From Bacillota bacterium (lineage in GTDB: Bacteria; Bacillota; Clostridia; Christensenellales; Aristaeellaceae), in assembly GCA_023416585.1 (NCBI GenBank), contig JAEZHM010000040.1, positions 149,256-213,255 on the forward strand: a DNA stretch of 64,000 nt, in the 5' to 3' direction. The notes beneath the pieces are model-generated. The model ran no database searches. It was not told where the DNA came from and saw only the letters and a program-made list of their open reading frames with translations. Each line of letters opens with the position of its first letter. The stretch's first letter is position 1. The position numbers were made by a program, and so were the translations under genes. This document shows positions 1-8,235 of the stretch, piece by piece.

Positions 1-719
1 CCCAGACGATAGCTCATATAGGTGTTCCGCGCTGATGCGAACTGCTTGCCGGACACCGGCACGAAAACGCCGCATTGCAATGTAAAACCGTCCTTGGTCA
101 GCCGCTCCACGCGGCTCATGTTCACCACAAAGGCGGCATGAGGCTGAATAAACCGCCGGTCACGCATAAGCGGTGCGACATGCTCGGAAAAGCTGCCTTG
201 GATCGTTGTGGTTTCTACCCGTTCGCCGCTTGCCAGCGTGTATATGACCGTATGGCGCGCGTATTCGCAGCAGGCAACGATACCGATGGAGAGGGTTCGC
301 AGGCCGCCCTTCGTTTTGATGGTAACGGCAGCTTCTTCTCCGTAATCCACCTTCTCTGATGCCAGTTCCAAAGCGGCAAACAGCGCTCCCGTATCCACGG
401 GCTTGAGAAGATAGTTAAGGGGGTTGACCGAATAGGCGTCCAGCGCAAAGCCGGGTTCGGTGGTGATAAAGATGATCTGCGCGTCGGTACTGATGCGGCG
501 TATGCTCCGCCCCAGTTCCAGACCACTGATCATGGGCATGACCATGTCCAGCAGGAATATGTGATAGGTTTCTGTTTCACAAGCTGTCAATAGCGCGTCC
601 GGGTGGCTGAACTCCCGAAGTTCGGCGTTTATGCTGCGCTCTTCCAGGTATTGCCTGGTAAGCGCGGCGATGCGCTGAAGCTCGGGCTCCATATCGTCGC
701 AGATAGCAATTCTCAACAT
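1..719 (-). CDS. LytTR-family response regulator (3' end cut by window edge)
   Basis: The reading frame runs from the ATG at 719 down to the left edge with no stop, so the C-terminus is missing. The N-terminus is a receiver domain: acidic pair at residues 8-9 (ICDDME), likely phospho-acceptor Asp58 in FLLDMVMP, and a conserved Lys in YLLKPVD. A LytTR DNA-binding domain follows, with the family motif FIQPHAAFVVNMSRVERL near the end of the visible part. Such proteins bind direct repeats upstream of target genes and usually pair with a GHKL-type membrane kinase, which may lie left of this window. An AGAGAGG-like ribosome binding site precedes the ATG. It resembles the complete LytTR regulator at 45360-46094 in layout. 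Family assignment is secure; the target is unknown. Confidence 0.9.
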   Translation of the reverse strand, partial: MLRIAICDDMEPELQRIAALTRQYLEERSINAELREFSHPDALLTACETETYHIFLLDMVMPMISGLELGRSIRRISTDAQIIFITTEPGFALDAYSVNPLNYLLKPVDTGALFAALELASEKVDYGEEAAVTIKTKGGLRTLSIGIVACCEYARHTVIYTLASGERVETTTIQGSFSEHVAPLMRDRRFIQPHAAFVVNMSRVERLTKDGFTLQCGVFVPVSGKQFASARNTYMSYRL

Positions 720-1033
720 AACGGCTGCCTCTCTGAAAAGGATTCTTTTGTGAATCGGCGGGCTTTTTTGTATCGGCTGGGATGCGTCATGTCCGCCCGA
801 AACGAGCAAGACTAGGGATACGCCTCCATGCACAGTACTGATTGACGCGCCGCTTAAGCATGCTCCAATTGGAGGATTTATCCTAAACAGAGATGTATCC
901 GCTGAGGGTGTTCAATCGCTTCATCTCCCCGTAAATGCAATTTCATACACCCAATCATATACAGTATTCTGCAGTTTTTCAAGAGATGGCGGGAAAAGGC
1001 TTTCGCAAAGCGGACCAGTACCAGTATTTTATC

Positions 1034-1315
1034 AACTACAGAAGTTACGGAATACTGGAAATGAATATGTCAGTGGCAGAGGACTGCAATCGCCTGCCTG
1101 TACCGGGATACGCTCGTCCTTCCTGCTTCCTCCCACTCCGGGACGTGTCATCCTGAGGGTTTCGCCCGAAGGATCTTTTACAGCAAACTTATATACCAAG
1201 GGCAAGATCCTTCGGGCGGAGCCCTCAGGATGACAGACGGGTGGGGGTTGGTTTGTTATTCCGTAACTTCTGTAGTTGAAAGTCCACTAGTACTATGACA
1301 ACTACAGAAGTTACG
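1034..1315. mobile_element. MITE-like element with 21-bp inverted ends
   Basis: Positions 1034-1054 and 1257-1277 are perfect 21-bp inverted copies of each other. A third, direct copy of 16 bp (AACTACAGAAGTTACG) lies at 1300-1315 and forms a further hairpin with 1262-1277 around the loop holding AGTCCACTAG. No transposase is encoded. The structure fits a non-autonomous miniature element or nested remnants of one; a weakly similar edge, including AGTCCACTAG, occurs near 41130-41320. No clear target-site duplication was found. Confidence 0.5.
1146..1235. repeat. Long palindromic repeat, family B (GATCCTTCGGGC variant)
   Basis: Two nested perfect inverted repeats: outer 14-bp arms at 1146-1159 and 1222-1235, inner 15-bp arms at 1163-1177 and 1204-1218. 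The layout (CATCCTGAGG ... CCTCAGGATG around a central loop) matches the repeats at 19798-19877, 24195-24272 and 24329-24409. A partial relative lies at about 1594-1632. Function unknown; dispersed intergenic hairpins of this kind are common in Clostridia. Confidence 0.75.
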
Positions 1316-1381
1316 TTTCATTTTTCATCTTTCGCTACCAAAGTTACACTTATCAAACGGCGATTTTCCATGTATATCATG

Positions 1382-1502
1382 AGCCTTCCCCTGGAGGGGA
1401 AGGTGGCGCGCAGCGACGGATGAGGTGTCTTGCTACTACATATTGCCACCATAAACACCTCATCAGTCTCCTTCGTCTTAAGCTTCCCCTCAAGGGGAAG
1501 CC
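1382..1502. repeat. Palindromic repeat, family A (CTTCCCCTGGAGGGGAAG)
   Basis: Begins with the self-complementary CTTCCCCTGGAGGGGAAG and ends with CTTCCCCTCAAGGGGAAG. Between them GATGAGGTG and CACCTCATC also pair. The same blocks recur at 4865-5130, 48505-48812, 53590-53905 and 56297-56515. Confidence 0.75.
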
Positions 1503-1692
1503 TTCTCTGGTCTTTCCCCTTGTCCTTTTTCACGGCATCTTCATTGGAATACTAAGCAATATGCCATCACCTGTATTTAGCCTATCATGTTCCGCTAGAT
1601 CCTTCGCCGCTCCGCGTACTCAGGATGACAGCGATGGGGCGTGGTGTAAGGATGTAATCAATGATAGGTGTGAAAGCAAAGTGCAGTAAGAA

Positions 1693-1719
1693 TAAAACGG
1701 CGCAGATTACTCTGCGCCG
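1693..1719 (-). terminator. Rho-independent terminator of the FMN-binding gene
   Basis: A 9-bp stem (CGGCGCAGA at 1698-1706 with TCTGCGCCG at 1711-1719) is followed on the minus strand by TTTTATT. It lies 20 bases past the stop codon at 1741. Confidence 0.8.
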
Positions 1720-1740
1720 CCTTCTATGTAATTGCGTAAT

Positions 1741-2820
1741 TTATTTGCCAATCGTCAGGGATGGTTTGCGGTTGGCATAGGCTTCTTCAATAGCTTCCAG
1801 AATGAGGCCGTGGGCATCGGAAAGGCTTATGGTAGCCTGTGAGGTTGCATCGACCAGCACAGCCTTGTCTTCTTCGCTCATAGCGGCCAGCGCTTTGATA
1901 TCATCTTCATTTTCGGAATTGAGCTTGATGGGCCGGCCATTGCGGGTGGAGGTATACTTGCCGAACCAATCGCGAATCTCCTGAACGGTCTTGCCTGTGA
2001 ACATTGCTTCATAGGCATCCATCTGCTTGTACCATTCGTTCTTGGGATTCATGTCATAGCTGTCGCCGCGTTCGCGCTTGGTCTGCCAGCCGTTTATTTC
2101 CGCTTTCACAGAATCCTCGGTATTCTCTGAAACGCCGGTTACAGCCTCTTTCTCATGGTCAAACACGTTGTAGCCTTCCTTGCCCGGCCAGCCGGAGAAG
2201 TGGGGCATGCTCGCGCCGTCATAGTTGGGGGTGCTGATCTCGTAAATATCCACATTCAGATCCAGAATGCGGCCCTCTTCGTCAAACAGGGCGGAGGCCA
2301 TGGTCACGTTAAAAGAATAGACCTGTGTCTCGGTGGGGTCTTTGCCGGGGCCGACGCGGAAATTCGGCACGGAGCCAAAGCCCATGTATACGGTGCCGGA
2401 ACCCACTGTGGAAGGCTCTTGATCGGCGGGTTCTTCTTCCTTTGCTTCCGGCAGCGTCACAGCAGCCCCGGCCTGCGCAAGAGCATTGGCCACGGCGGTA
2501 AGCATGCCTGTGGAGGAGAAAGTGGCGCCGGACTTAACATCCACACCTGTAACAGTATTGGCGGTAATGATAGCGGGAAACACGGCATCCACCGCTTCGG
2601 TGTAAATATCTTCGGTGTCCTCTGTTTCCAGAAGCTTGATGCCTTTGATTGCACCGCCTTCAATGGTCACTTCCACCTTTAGGGGGCCGTAAAGGCCTTC
2701 GCCTTCACCCGTGTAAACTCCGTCCTTATAAGTGCCTTCAGCTGTGATACCGGTAGCCATGGCCAGTACGGGGAGGGCGATGAACAAAACAGCCAGAAGT
2801 ACGGACAGGATCCTTTTCAT
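1741..2820 (-). CDS. Secreted FMN-binding domain protein
   Basis: A 359-residue protein with a Sec signal peptide (MKRILSVLLAVLFIALPVLA). Residues about 28-115 form an FMN_bind domain ending in VDVKSGATFSS, which fits the Dxx(S/T)GA(T/S) motif in which the Thr (here T100) is covalently flavinylated by ApbE; no apbE lies in the window. A C-terminal segment (VDATSQATISLSDAH) looks like a second, degenerate copy. Extracytoplasmic flavin proteins of this sort carry electrons in Rnf-like or extracellular redox chains; that role is inferred. It is a single-gene unit with its own promoter at 2865-2893 and terminator. The ATG has a textbook AGGAGGT site. The middle third (about 135-290) is not recognised. 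Confidence 0.85.
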   Translation of the reverse strand: MKRILSVLLAVLFIALPVLAMATGITAEGTYKDGVYTGEGEGLYGPLKVEVTIEGGAIKGIKLLETEDTEDIYTEAVDAVFPAIITANTVTGVDVKSGATFSSTGMLTAVANALAQAGAAVTLPEAKEEEPADQEPSTVGSGTVYMGFGSVPNFRVGPGKDPTETQVYSFNVTMASALFDEEGRILDLNVDIYEISTPNYDGASMPHFSGWPGKEGYNVFDHEKEAVTGVSENTEDSVKAEINGWQTKRERGDSYDMNPKNEWYKQMDAYEAMFTGKTVQEIRDWFGKYTSTRNGRPIKLNSENEDDIKALAAMSEEDKAVLVDATSQATISLSDAHGLILEAIEEAYANRKPSLTIGK

Positions 2821-2843
2821 GGGTTACCTCCTAAGAATTATTC

Positions 2844-2893
2844 TTATTTAATGATATTGAATAAAATATAACAAAGATTTGGGATGCTGTCAA
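2844..2893 (-). promoter_or_regulatory. Sigma-70 promoter with palindromic operator at the start site
   Basis: On the minus strand TTGACA (2893-2888) is followed after exactly 17 bases by TATATT (2870-2865). A near-perfect 21-bp palindrome at 2844-2864 (arms TTATTYAAT) sits directly downstream of the -10, covering the expected transcription start. This placement suits a repressor such as a Fur- or Rex-like regulator; the regulator is unknown. Confidence 0.75.
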
Positions 2894-2950
2894 TAGTTAA
2901 CCAATAATGAGAATAGTGAAATCGCTTAAGGTTGTCATCAACCGCAGAAT

Positions 2951-2988
2951 ACATAAGGAGCCGCCGGTTACGGCAGCTCCTTTGTATC
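2951..2988. terminator. Bidirectional terminator after the sugar importer operon
   Basis: Stem AAGGAGCCGCCG (2955-2966) pairs with CGGCAGCTCCTT (2971-2982) around GTTA with one mismatch. Flanking ATAC/GTAT bases extend it. It lies downstream of the last permease gene (3058) on the minus strand; the U-tract is weak in that direction. Confidence 0.65.
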
Positions 2989-3057
2989 CTTTTATAACAC
3001 CCTTTGCGGACTCTCTACATAAGCAATCAGCACCTCAACGTCCTCCAGTTTCTTCCC

Positions 3058-3900
3058 TTACCCCTTCAGAGCGCCTGTGGTAAAGCTCTTTTGAATTTCG
3101 CCGCTCATCAAAAGATATATGATCAGCGTGGGCACCGTAGCGACGACCAGCCCGGCGCCCAGCGCGCCCCAGTTGGTGGCATACATGCCCACCATGCCCA
3201 TGATGCCGACCGTCAGTGTCTTCCACTGGGGCTTGCTGATGAACGAAATGGCGAACATCAATTCATTCCAGCAGCTTAGGTACGTAAAGATTGCCACGGT
3301 GGCGATGGCCGGGCGGATGAGGGGAACCATGATCCGGATGAATATGCCATAGATGCTCATGCCGTCCAGGCACGCGGCTTCCTCCATCTCCCGCGGAATG
3401 GTTTTGAAAAAGCCCACAAAGATGTAGATGGCCATGGGGATCGCGAAAGCCACATACGGCAAAATCAGCGCAAAGGGCGTATCGTACAGGCGGGTGCGCT
3501 TTAAGAAAATGAACAGCGGCACCAGCGTTGCGTGCAGCGGGATCATCATACCCATGAGAAAAAAGAGAAGCGTGCGGTTGCTCCATTTCCACTTCATGCG
3601 TGCGATGGCATAGGCCGCCATGGTGGAGAGAATGGTGGAAATGAAGATGGTGGATACCGTGACAATGGCGCTGTTGAGCAGGAAGCTTGCCACATTTCCG
3701 TTTTCCAGCACGTCTGTAAAGTTCTCAAAATGAAAGGGATTGGGCAGCCCCAAGGGGTTGGTCTGAAAGATTTGGATATTGTCTTTCAGCGAAAAGGTAA
3801 ACAGCCAATAGAGCGGAAAAATCTGCACCAGCGCGATTGCGATGAGCACCGTATAGAGGATGACTTTTCTGGTGGTCTTTGAAAACCTATACATGCGCAT
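3058..3900 (-). CDS. Sugar ABC transporter permease, MalG type
   Basis: A 280-residue inner-membrane permease with about six membrane segments, the first at residues 12-32. The EAA loop that contacts the ATPase reads EEAACLDGMSIYGIFIRIMV followed by PLIRP. This matches carbohydrate-uptake family 1 (MalG/UgpE) permeases and their normal length. It starts 5 bases after the MalF-type gene and is the last gene of the operon running leftwards from the YesM/YesN pair. No ATPase is encoded nearby; such systems commonly share an MsmK-type ATPase encoded elsewhere (established for the family). Substrate unknown. Confidence 0.92.
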   Translation of the reverse strand: MRMYRFSKTTRKVILYTVLIAIALVQIFPLYWLFTFSLKDNIQIFQTNPLGLPNPFHFENFTDVLENGNVASFLLNSAIVTVSTIFISTILSTMAAYAIARMKWKWSNRTLLFFLMGMMIPLHATLVPLFIFLKRTRLYDTPFALILPYVAFAIPMAIYIFVGFFKTIPREMEEAACLDGMSIYGIFIRIMVPLIRPAIATVAIFTYLSCWNELMFAISFISKPQWKTLTVGIMGMVGMYATNWGALGAGLVVATVPTLIIYLLMSGEIQKSFTTGALKG

Positions 3901-3905
3901 CCTCC

Positions 3906-4823
3906 TTAAAATTCAAGGTCTTCCACCTTGAACAGCCGCTGAACGCAAACCGTGAACAGCAGGCATTCCAAGAGGATGAAGATCGCCATGGAGCTTCCCA
4001 TACCGTAGCGGTAGTTCAGGAAGATGTTGGCGAACATAAGTGTGGTGGGCACCTCTGTGGCATGGATGGGGCCGCCCTTGGTGAGCACATAGATCAGGTC
4101 AAAGGTTTTAAGGGACCCGATGAGCGCGAAGGTTACGCACACCTTGATCATTGGCATAATGAGCGGAATGGAAATATGGCGGCTTAGCTGCCCTTTGGAA
4201 CAGCCGTCGATTTCAGCCGCCTCATACAGCGTGGAGGGAATGGCCTTGACGGCGGAGTAGAGCAGCAGCATATGATAGCCGATGTACTGCCATATCAGCA
4301 CAAAAAAGACAGCGCCCAGCGAAATGGTGGGATCGCCGAGCCAGCTGTGCTTCCAGCTTGCAAGCCCGATATTTTGGAGCAGCACGTTGAGCATGCCGTT
4401 GTTGGGGTGATATATCTTCATCCACAATTGGCCGATGACCGTAGTGGAGATGATGACGGGAATAAAATACACGTTCCGAAAGAGGCCTTCAAACTTGACC
4501 CCGCGGGATATGAGGAGCGCCAGGCCCAGGGCCAGCGGCACCTGAACAAAAATGGATAGGCCCGCCAGTATGGCCGAATTGATGATTCCTTTTACAAAAT
4601 AGGTGGATGGATTGGAGAACATTTCAATGTAGTTGGCAAAGCCAATAAACGTGCTCTTGCCGGCGCCGTTCCAGTCAAGCAGTGAATAATACCCGGAAAA
4701 AACGATAGGCAAAATCACAATGGATGAAAATACAAGGAAAGCCGGCAGCACAAAGATCGCGATGGCCCCCTTGTCCCTAAAGACCTTTTCCACTTCATCA
4801 ACCCCTACAGCGAAATCCCTCAT
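3906..4823 (-). CDS. Sugar ABC transporter permease, MalF type
   Basis: A 305-residue membrane protein with six predicted segments and the EAA motif EAAEIDGCSKGQLSRHIS. It pairs with the MalG-type permease immediately downstream and with the binding protein upstream (5283-6554). The ATG at 4823 has only a weak ribosome binding site, and a hairpin (5209-5242) lies between it and the binding-protein gene, so the permeases are probably expressed at lower level than the binding protein. Substrate unknown. Confidence 0.92.
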   Translation of the reverse strand: MRDFAVGVDEVEKVFRDKGAIAIFVLPAFLVFSSIVILPIVFSGYYSLLDWNGAGKSTFIGFANYIEMFSNPSTYFVKGIINSAILAGLSIFVQVPLALGLALLISRGVKFEGLFRNVYFIPVIISTTVIGQLWMKIYHPNNGMLNVLLQNIGLASWKHSWLGDPTISLGAVFFVLIWQYIGYHMLLLYSAVKAIPSTLYEAAEIDGCSKGQLSRHISIPLIMPMIKVCVTFALIGSLKTFDLIYVLTKGGPIHATEVPTTLMFANIFLNYRYGMGSSMAIFILLECLLFTVCVQRLFKVEDLEF

Positions 4824-4864
4824 TTTAAATGAAGGCGCTTAATGGTATTTTATTCTTCAACGAT

Positions 4865-5130
4865 TTGCCTATCCCTGGCAAACCTCCTTCAGTCGCTGCG
4901 GCGACAGCTCCCTCCAGAGGGAGCCTTTCTAAGAGCCTCCCTCTTTAGGCTCCGTAACCCCGACCCCGCCAGTGGCGGAAATGGGAGGGGTGTAGGAGGC
5001 TGGCGAAACGAGCGGTGGGAGGGAGCTCCGCCCTTCGGCAGGCGGGGCGAAGCGAACACCGCGACGATTGAGCCAGATGGGATGGTGCCGACGAAGGAGG
5101 CGGAAGGAGGTGAAAGGCACACGATTTTAT
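4865..5130. repeat. Composite palindromic repeat, family A
   Basis: Lies in the 459-bp gap inside the importer operon. It contains CAGTGGCGGAAATGGG, GGAGGCTGGCGAAACGAGCGG and AACACCGCGACGATTGAG, all shared with the copies at 53590-53905 and (inverted) 56297-56515, plus CTCCCTCCAGAGGGAGCC. Open frames across it are by-products of the repeat. Confidence 0.7.
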
Positions 5131-5208
5131 CCTTTAGGATGGTGCCAGCATCGCGGGCATCCATACCAAATCATCAACGCAGCATAATGTAAACTATCAT
5201 TTTAGACA

Positions 5209-5242
5209 CTATCCCCTACGAAACAGGTTCCGTAGGGGATAG
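5209..5242 (-). terminator. Intercistronic hairpin after the binding-protein gene
   Basis: A perfect 12-bp inverted repeat, CTATCCCCTACG (5209-5220) and CGTAGGGGATAG (5231-5242), with a 10-base loop. On the minus strand it lies 41 bases past the binding-protein stop. No long U-run follows, so it more likely acts as an attenuator or mRNA 3'-end stabiliser than as a full terminator. Confidence 0.65.
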
Positions 5243-5282
5243 CGTTCAAAAGTTTAGGGATGAACCTTGTCATGCGGGAGTA

Positions 5283-6554
5283 TTACTTCTGCAGCTTTTC
5301 CATTTCAGCCGCGAAGTTTTCGGGGGTGAGCTGGCCGGCAAAAATCTCCTGCACAAGGCTCTTATGGCGCTCAGCGGCTTCGCCGGAGAGGAAGGTATCC
5401 CACGCGAGCACGGAGGCTGTGGACTTGGAAGCGATATCAATGATGTTCTGCACCAGCGGGCTTACCGTGATGCCGGTCATATCGATCTTCCAGGTAGCAA
5501 TGCCGGCGCCCAGCTTGAAGCTTTCTCGGGACATGTTCTCGGTGATGTACTTTACGAATTCCACGGCCAGATCCTTGTCCTTGGCGTTGTTGCTGACCAT
5601 CAGGCTGTCGATGGCGCCGCCCAGGATCTCGGTCGCTTCGCCCTTGCCATCAGCGATGGAGGGCCAGTTCACGGCTACAACCTTATCCACAACCTGGGAA
5701 AGTTTCGGATCCTGAATTTCGCCGGCCAGCCAGCTGCCAATATAGATCATGGGAACCTGGCCTGCCAGGAAGGGGATCTTGGCTTCGTCATAGGTCAGGG
5801 CCAGAGCGCCGGGATCGAAGGCACCGGCCTTTACCAGGTCATCCAGGTATTTCGCGGACTGCACAAACTCGGGCGCGTTGAACGTGGAGGCGCCGGCGAG
5901 GGCTTCGTTGCTGAGCTTGGCACCTGCGGTGCGCACGGCGTACACATTCTGGTAGAACATGGCCGGCCATCCATCTTTGGCGCCTACGGTGAAGGGAACG
6001 ATGCCCTTGGCCTTGAAGGCAGCCACGGCGGCGAGCAGCTCGTCGTTGGTGGTGGGTATTTTAACGCTGTTGGCATCGAACAATTCCTTGTTGCAGTACA
6101 GCGTGCCTACCCACTGGATGAACGTAAGGCCATAGGTCTTGCCCCCGTAGGTTACGTTGTCCAGAGCGCCGCCCAGCAGGCGGTCACGGGTTCCGTCAGC
6201 AAGGTAATCATCCAGAGCGAGCACCTGACCTGCTTCCACAAAGGGCTTGGCGAAGCCGCCGCCCCAGGCAAAGAACACGTCGGGCACTTCGTTGGCGGCC
6301 ATGGCGGTCTTCAGCTTGGTCTTGTAGGCTTCGTTTTCGGTGGCGTCGATCACGACTTCAACGTCGGGATGCAGTTCCTGCCACTGCTTCAGTACGATGT
6401 TGAAAGACTTGGCGTTTGCATCTGTTTCGGTGGTCCACAGGTGCCATACGTTGAGCGTCTTCTTTTCCTGTGCCAGCGCGCCCCCGCAAAGGACCAGGGA
6501 GAGCGTCATGACCGCGACTACGGCCACAGCCAATAACCGGGAGAACCTTTTCAT
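5283..6554 (-). CDS. Sugar ABC transporter substrate-binding protein (family 1)
   Basis: A 423-residue secreted protein. The N-terminus MKRFSRLLAVAVVAVMTLSLVLCGGALAQ is a signal peptide; a Cys at residue 23 could be a poor lipobox, or cleavage may follow ALA. The mature start (KKTLNVWHLWTTE) and the segment PDVFFAWGGGFAKPFVEAGQ are typical of family 1 solute-binding proteins for oligosaccharides. It captures the sugar for the two permeases downstream. The YesN/YesM genes lie just upstream. Ribosome binding site AGGAGGT precedes the ATG. A 13-bp palindrome lies in its leader at 6598-6610. Confidence 0.93.
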   Translation of the reverse strand: MKRFSRLLAVAVVAVMTLSLVLCGGALAQEKKTLNVWHLWTTETDANAKSFNIVLKQWQELHPDVEVVIDATENEAYKTKLKTAMAANEVPDVFFAWGGGFAKPFVEAGQVLALDDYLADGTRDRLLGGALDNVTYGGKTYGLTFIQWVGTLYCNKELFDANSVKIPTTNDELLAAVAAFKAKGIVPFTVGAKDGWPAMFYQNVYAVRTAGAKLSNEALAGASTFNAPEFVQSAKYLDDLVKAGAFDPGALALTYDEAKIPFLAGQVPMIYIGSWLAGEIQDPKLSQVVDKVVAVNWPSIADGKGEATEILGGAIDSLMVSNNAKDKDLAVEFVKYITENMSRESFKLGAGIATWKIDMTGITVSPLVQNIIDIASKSTASVLAWDTFLSGEAAERHKSLVQEIFAGQLTPENFAAEMEKLQK

Positions 6555-6597
6555 GGTTGTACCTCCTATTGAATTTTCTTGGTGTAATCATCATACA

Positions 6598-6610
6598 GGA
6601 AAGGCTTTCC
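6598..6610. promoter_or_regulatory. Short palindrome upstream of the binding-protein gene
   Basis: GGAAAGGCTTTCC is a perfect 6-1-6 palindrome, 44 bases upstream of the binding-protein start. It could be an operator or a small mRNA stem; the response regulator encoded just upstream is a candidate binder. Confidence 0.35.
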
Positions 6611-6668
6611 CAATTACATATAGAAATTTTACCACAACCTTCAATTATTTGACTGTTTTTCGACCTTT

Positions 6669-8234
6669 TTAGCCATGATCTGCGCCGGATCGATATTGTT
6701 TGATGGTCATGCCCGTGTATTTCTTGAATAAAGTCGAGAAATAGTTGGGGTCGTCAATGCCAACGCGGACGCCGACTTCATAGGCTTTCACGTTTGCGTC
6801 ATCCAGGTATTTGCGGGCCTGTTCAATGCGCTGCTTGTTTACATAATCGCGGAAGGACATGCCGGTATATTGCTTGAAAATGCGGCTTAAGTAGGAAGCG
6901 TTGAAGAAAAAATGCTTTGACGTTTCGTGCAGAGAAAGGGATGGCTCCGAAAGGTTAACCTGTACGTAATCCACAATGTTTTGCATCTGCCTGGAAACCG
7001 TGTTTTTGCGTATGCTTTCCAGCGTGCTGGTGGCTTCGCCCAGCAGATTCAGCAGCAGATCCCTGATGTCCGCAACCGAATTTAATTCAAACGTCTGCGC
7101 AATCCGCTCCTTCAAATTCATGAAAGGCTCCACACGCATGGCGTACAGGCTGGAGATTACCTGCACCGCGCGCAGGCGCGCATTTTCAATGCTGTCATTG
7201 GCGTAAGAAAAATGCTCTTCCACCCATGCGCGCACGTTTGCATTCATGCCGCCTCTTAAGAGGAATTCCATTTGAGTAAGCTCCGCCATAGACACCGGAA
7301 TGGGCACCGACAAGGAGGGCTTGTCTTCTGCAAAACCCAGATCCTGATAGTAAATCACTTGATTATCGCCAAGGAAGGTGTGGCAGTTTACAGCCCGCAG
7401 CGCCTCGGCATATGACCGGCTGATGCTTCCCATGCCTTCCGCCATGGAACCTACGCCGATGGCATAAGGAACATCCAGCGAACTAACCAGAACATGCGTA
7501 AGCTTATCAAAGTCTACGGGAGTATCCTCTATGTGGCTGCATAAAAACACAAGCTGGCTGCTTTCCGAAAGAAATACGTGATTCGGTTCCAGCGCCTCCC
7601 TGGCCATATTCCCGACCGAATACAGGGTGAACATTTGCTGCATGGTGCTCAGGTTGTTTTGAAGAAGCGTGGCTACAGCCACCTGGAAAAATTCTCCGTT
7701 CAGCTCCAGCTTGTAAAAGGAAAGCTTCTCCCGTATTGTATCGATGTCCATGGGCTTTGTGACCAGTTCGTTCAAAAAGCGGTCGCGCAAGGCGGGCATG
7801 CTTTGCGCAATCTGCCGCTCAATTTCCGTGCTGGAAATTCCGCCGCCTTGCTTTTTATGTATCTTTTCCCGCACGTTGGATAGGATGGCGGAAAACTCTT
7901 TTAAGTCCACGGGCTTTACCAGATAATCCACAATGCCGATCTTGATCGCCCGCTGCGCATGTTCAAAGTCGTTGTAGCCGGTGATGACAACCACCTGCAC
8001 GTTTTCATCCATCGCAAGTATGCGCTGCGCCATTGTAAGCCCGTCCATCACGGGCATGTTGATGTCTGTGATCACGATATCTGCCGAATGCTCATCCAGA
8101 TATTCCAGAGCTTCCAGGGCGAAGGAGGCCTCCTTCACCACCTCGTATAAGCCGGCTTCCTGTTCCAAATACCGCCTGAGCAGCATACGCTCAAGCGATT
8201 CATCCTCCACGATCATTACTTTCAGTTTCTGCAT
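6669..8234 (-). CDS. AraC-type response regulator (YesN family)
   Basis: A 521-residue cytoplasmic regulator. Residues 1-125 are a receiver with acidic residues at 10-11 (VEDE), phospho-acceptor Asp57 in VITDINMPVMDG, Thr in VVITGYND and Lys in YLVKPVD. The last ~100 residues hold two AraC helix-turn-helix motifs, including FFFNASYLSRIFKQYTGMSF and a second copy ending in NYFSTLFKKYTGMTIKQYR. The middle is the usual YesN linker. It starts one base after the histidine kinase gene, so the two are co-transcribed and surely partners. By family precedent it activates the adjacent sugar importer in response to an extracellular sugar. Confidence 0.93.
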   Translation of the reverse strand: MQKLKVMIVEDESLERMLLRRYLEQEAGLYEVVKEASFALEALEYLDEHSADIVITDINMPVMDGLTMAQRILAMDENVQVVVITGYNDFEHAQRAIKIGIVDYLVKPVDLKEFSAILSNVREKIHKKQGGGISSTEIERQIAQSMPALRDRFLNELVTKPMDIDTIREKLSFYKLELNGEFFQVAVATLLQNNLSTMQQMFTLYSVGNMAREALEPNHVFLSESSQLVFLCSHIEDTPVDFDKLTHVLVSSLDVPYAIGVGSMAEGMGSISRSYAEALRAVNCHTFLGDNQVIYYQDLGFAEDKPSLSVPIPVSMAELTQMEFLLRGGMNANVRAWVEEHFSYANDSIENARLRAVQVISSLYAMRVEPFMNLKERIAQTFELNSVADIRDLLLNLLGEATSTLESIRKNTVSRQMQNIVDYVQVNLSEPSLSLHETSKHFFFNASYLSRIFKQYTGMSFRDYVNKQRIEQARKYLDDANVKAYEVGVRVGIDDPNYFSTLFKKYTGMTIKQYRSGADHG

Positions 8235-8235
8235 A

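Larger units (their letters stand above)
720..1740. other. 1-kb intergenic region rich in palindromic repeats
   Basis: No convincing gene lies here; the open frames are short, lack ribosome binding sites and run through repeats. It holds the leader of the LytTR gene, a small element bounded by 21-bp inverted repeats (1034-1277), a long hairpin repeat (1146-1235), a second hairpin repeat of another family (1382-1502), a partial repeat near 1594-1632, and the terminator of the FMN-binding gene. Confidence 0.75.

Noticed and set aside
4842..5192. Open frames on both strands in the importer gap
   Set aside because: They run through the family A repeat and similar frames appear at the other copies.
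5364..6536. 390-codon plus-strand open frame opposite the sugar-binding-protein gene
   Set aside because: It is the antisense shadow of a clear family 1 binding protein and has no ribosome binding site or recognisable domain.
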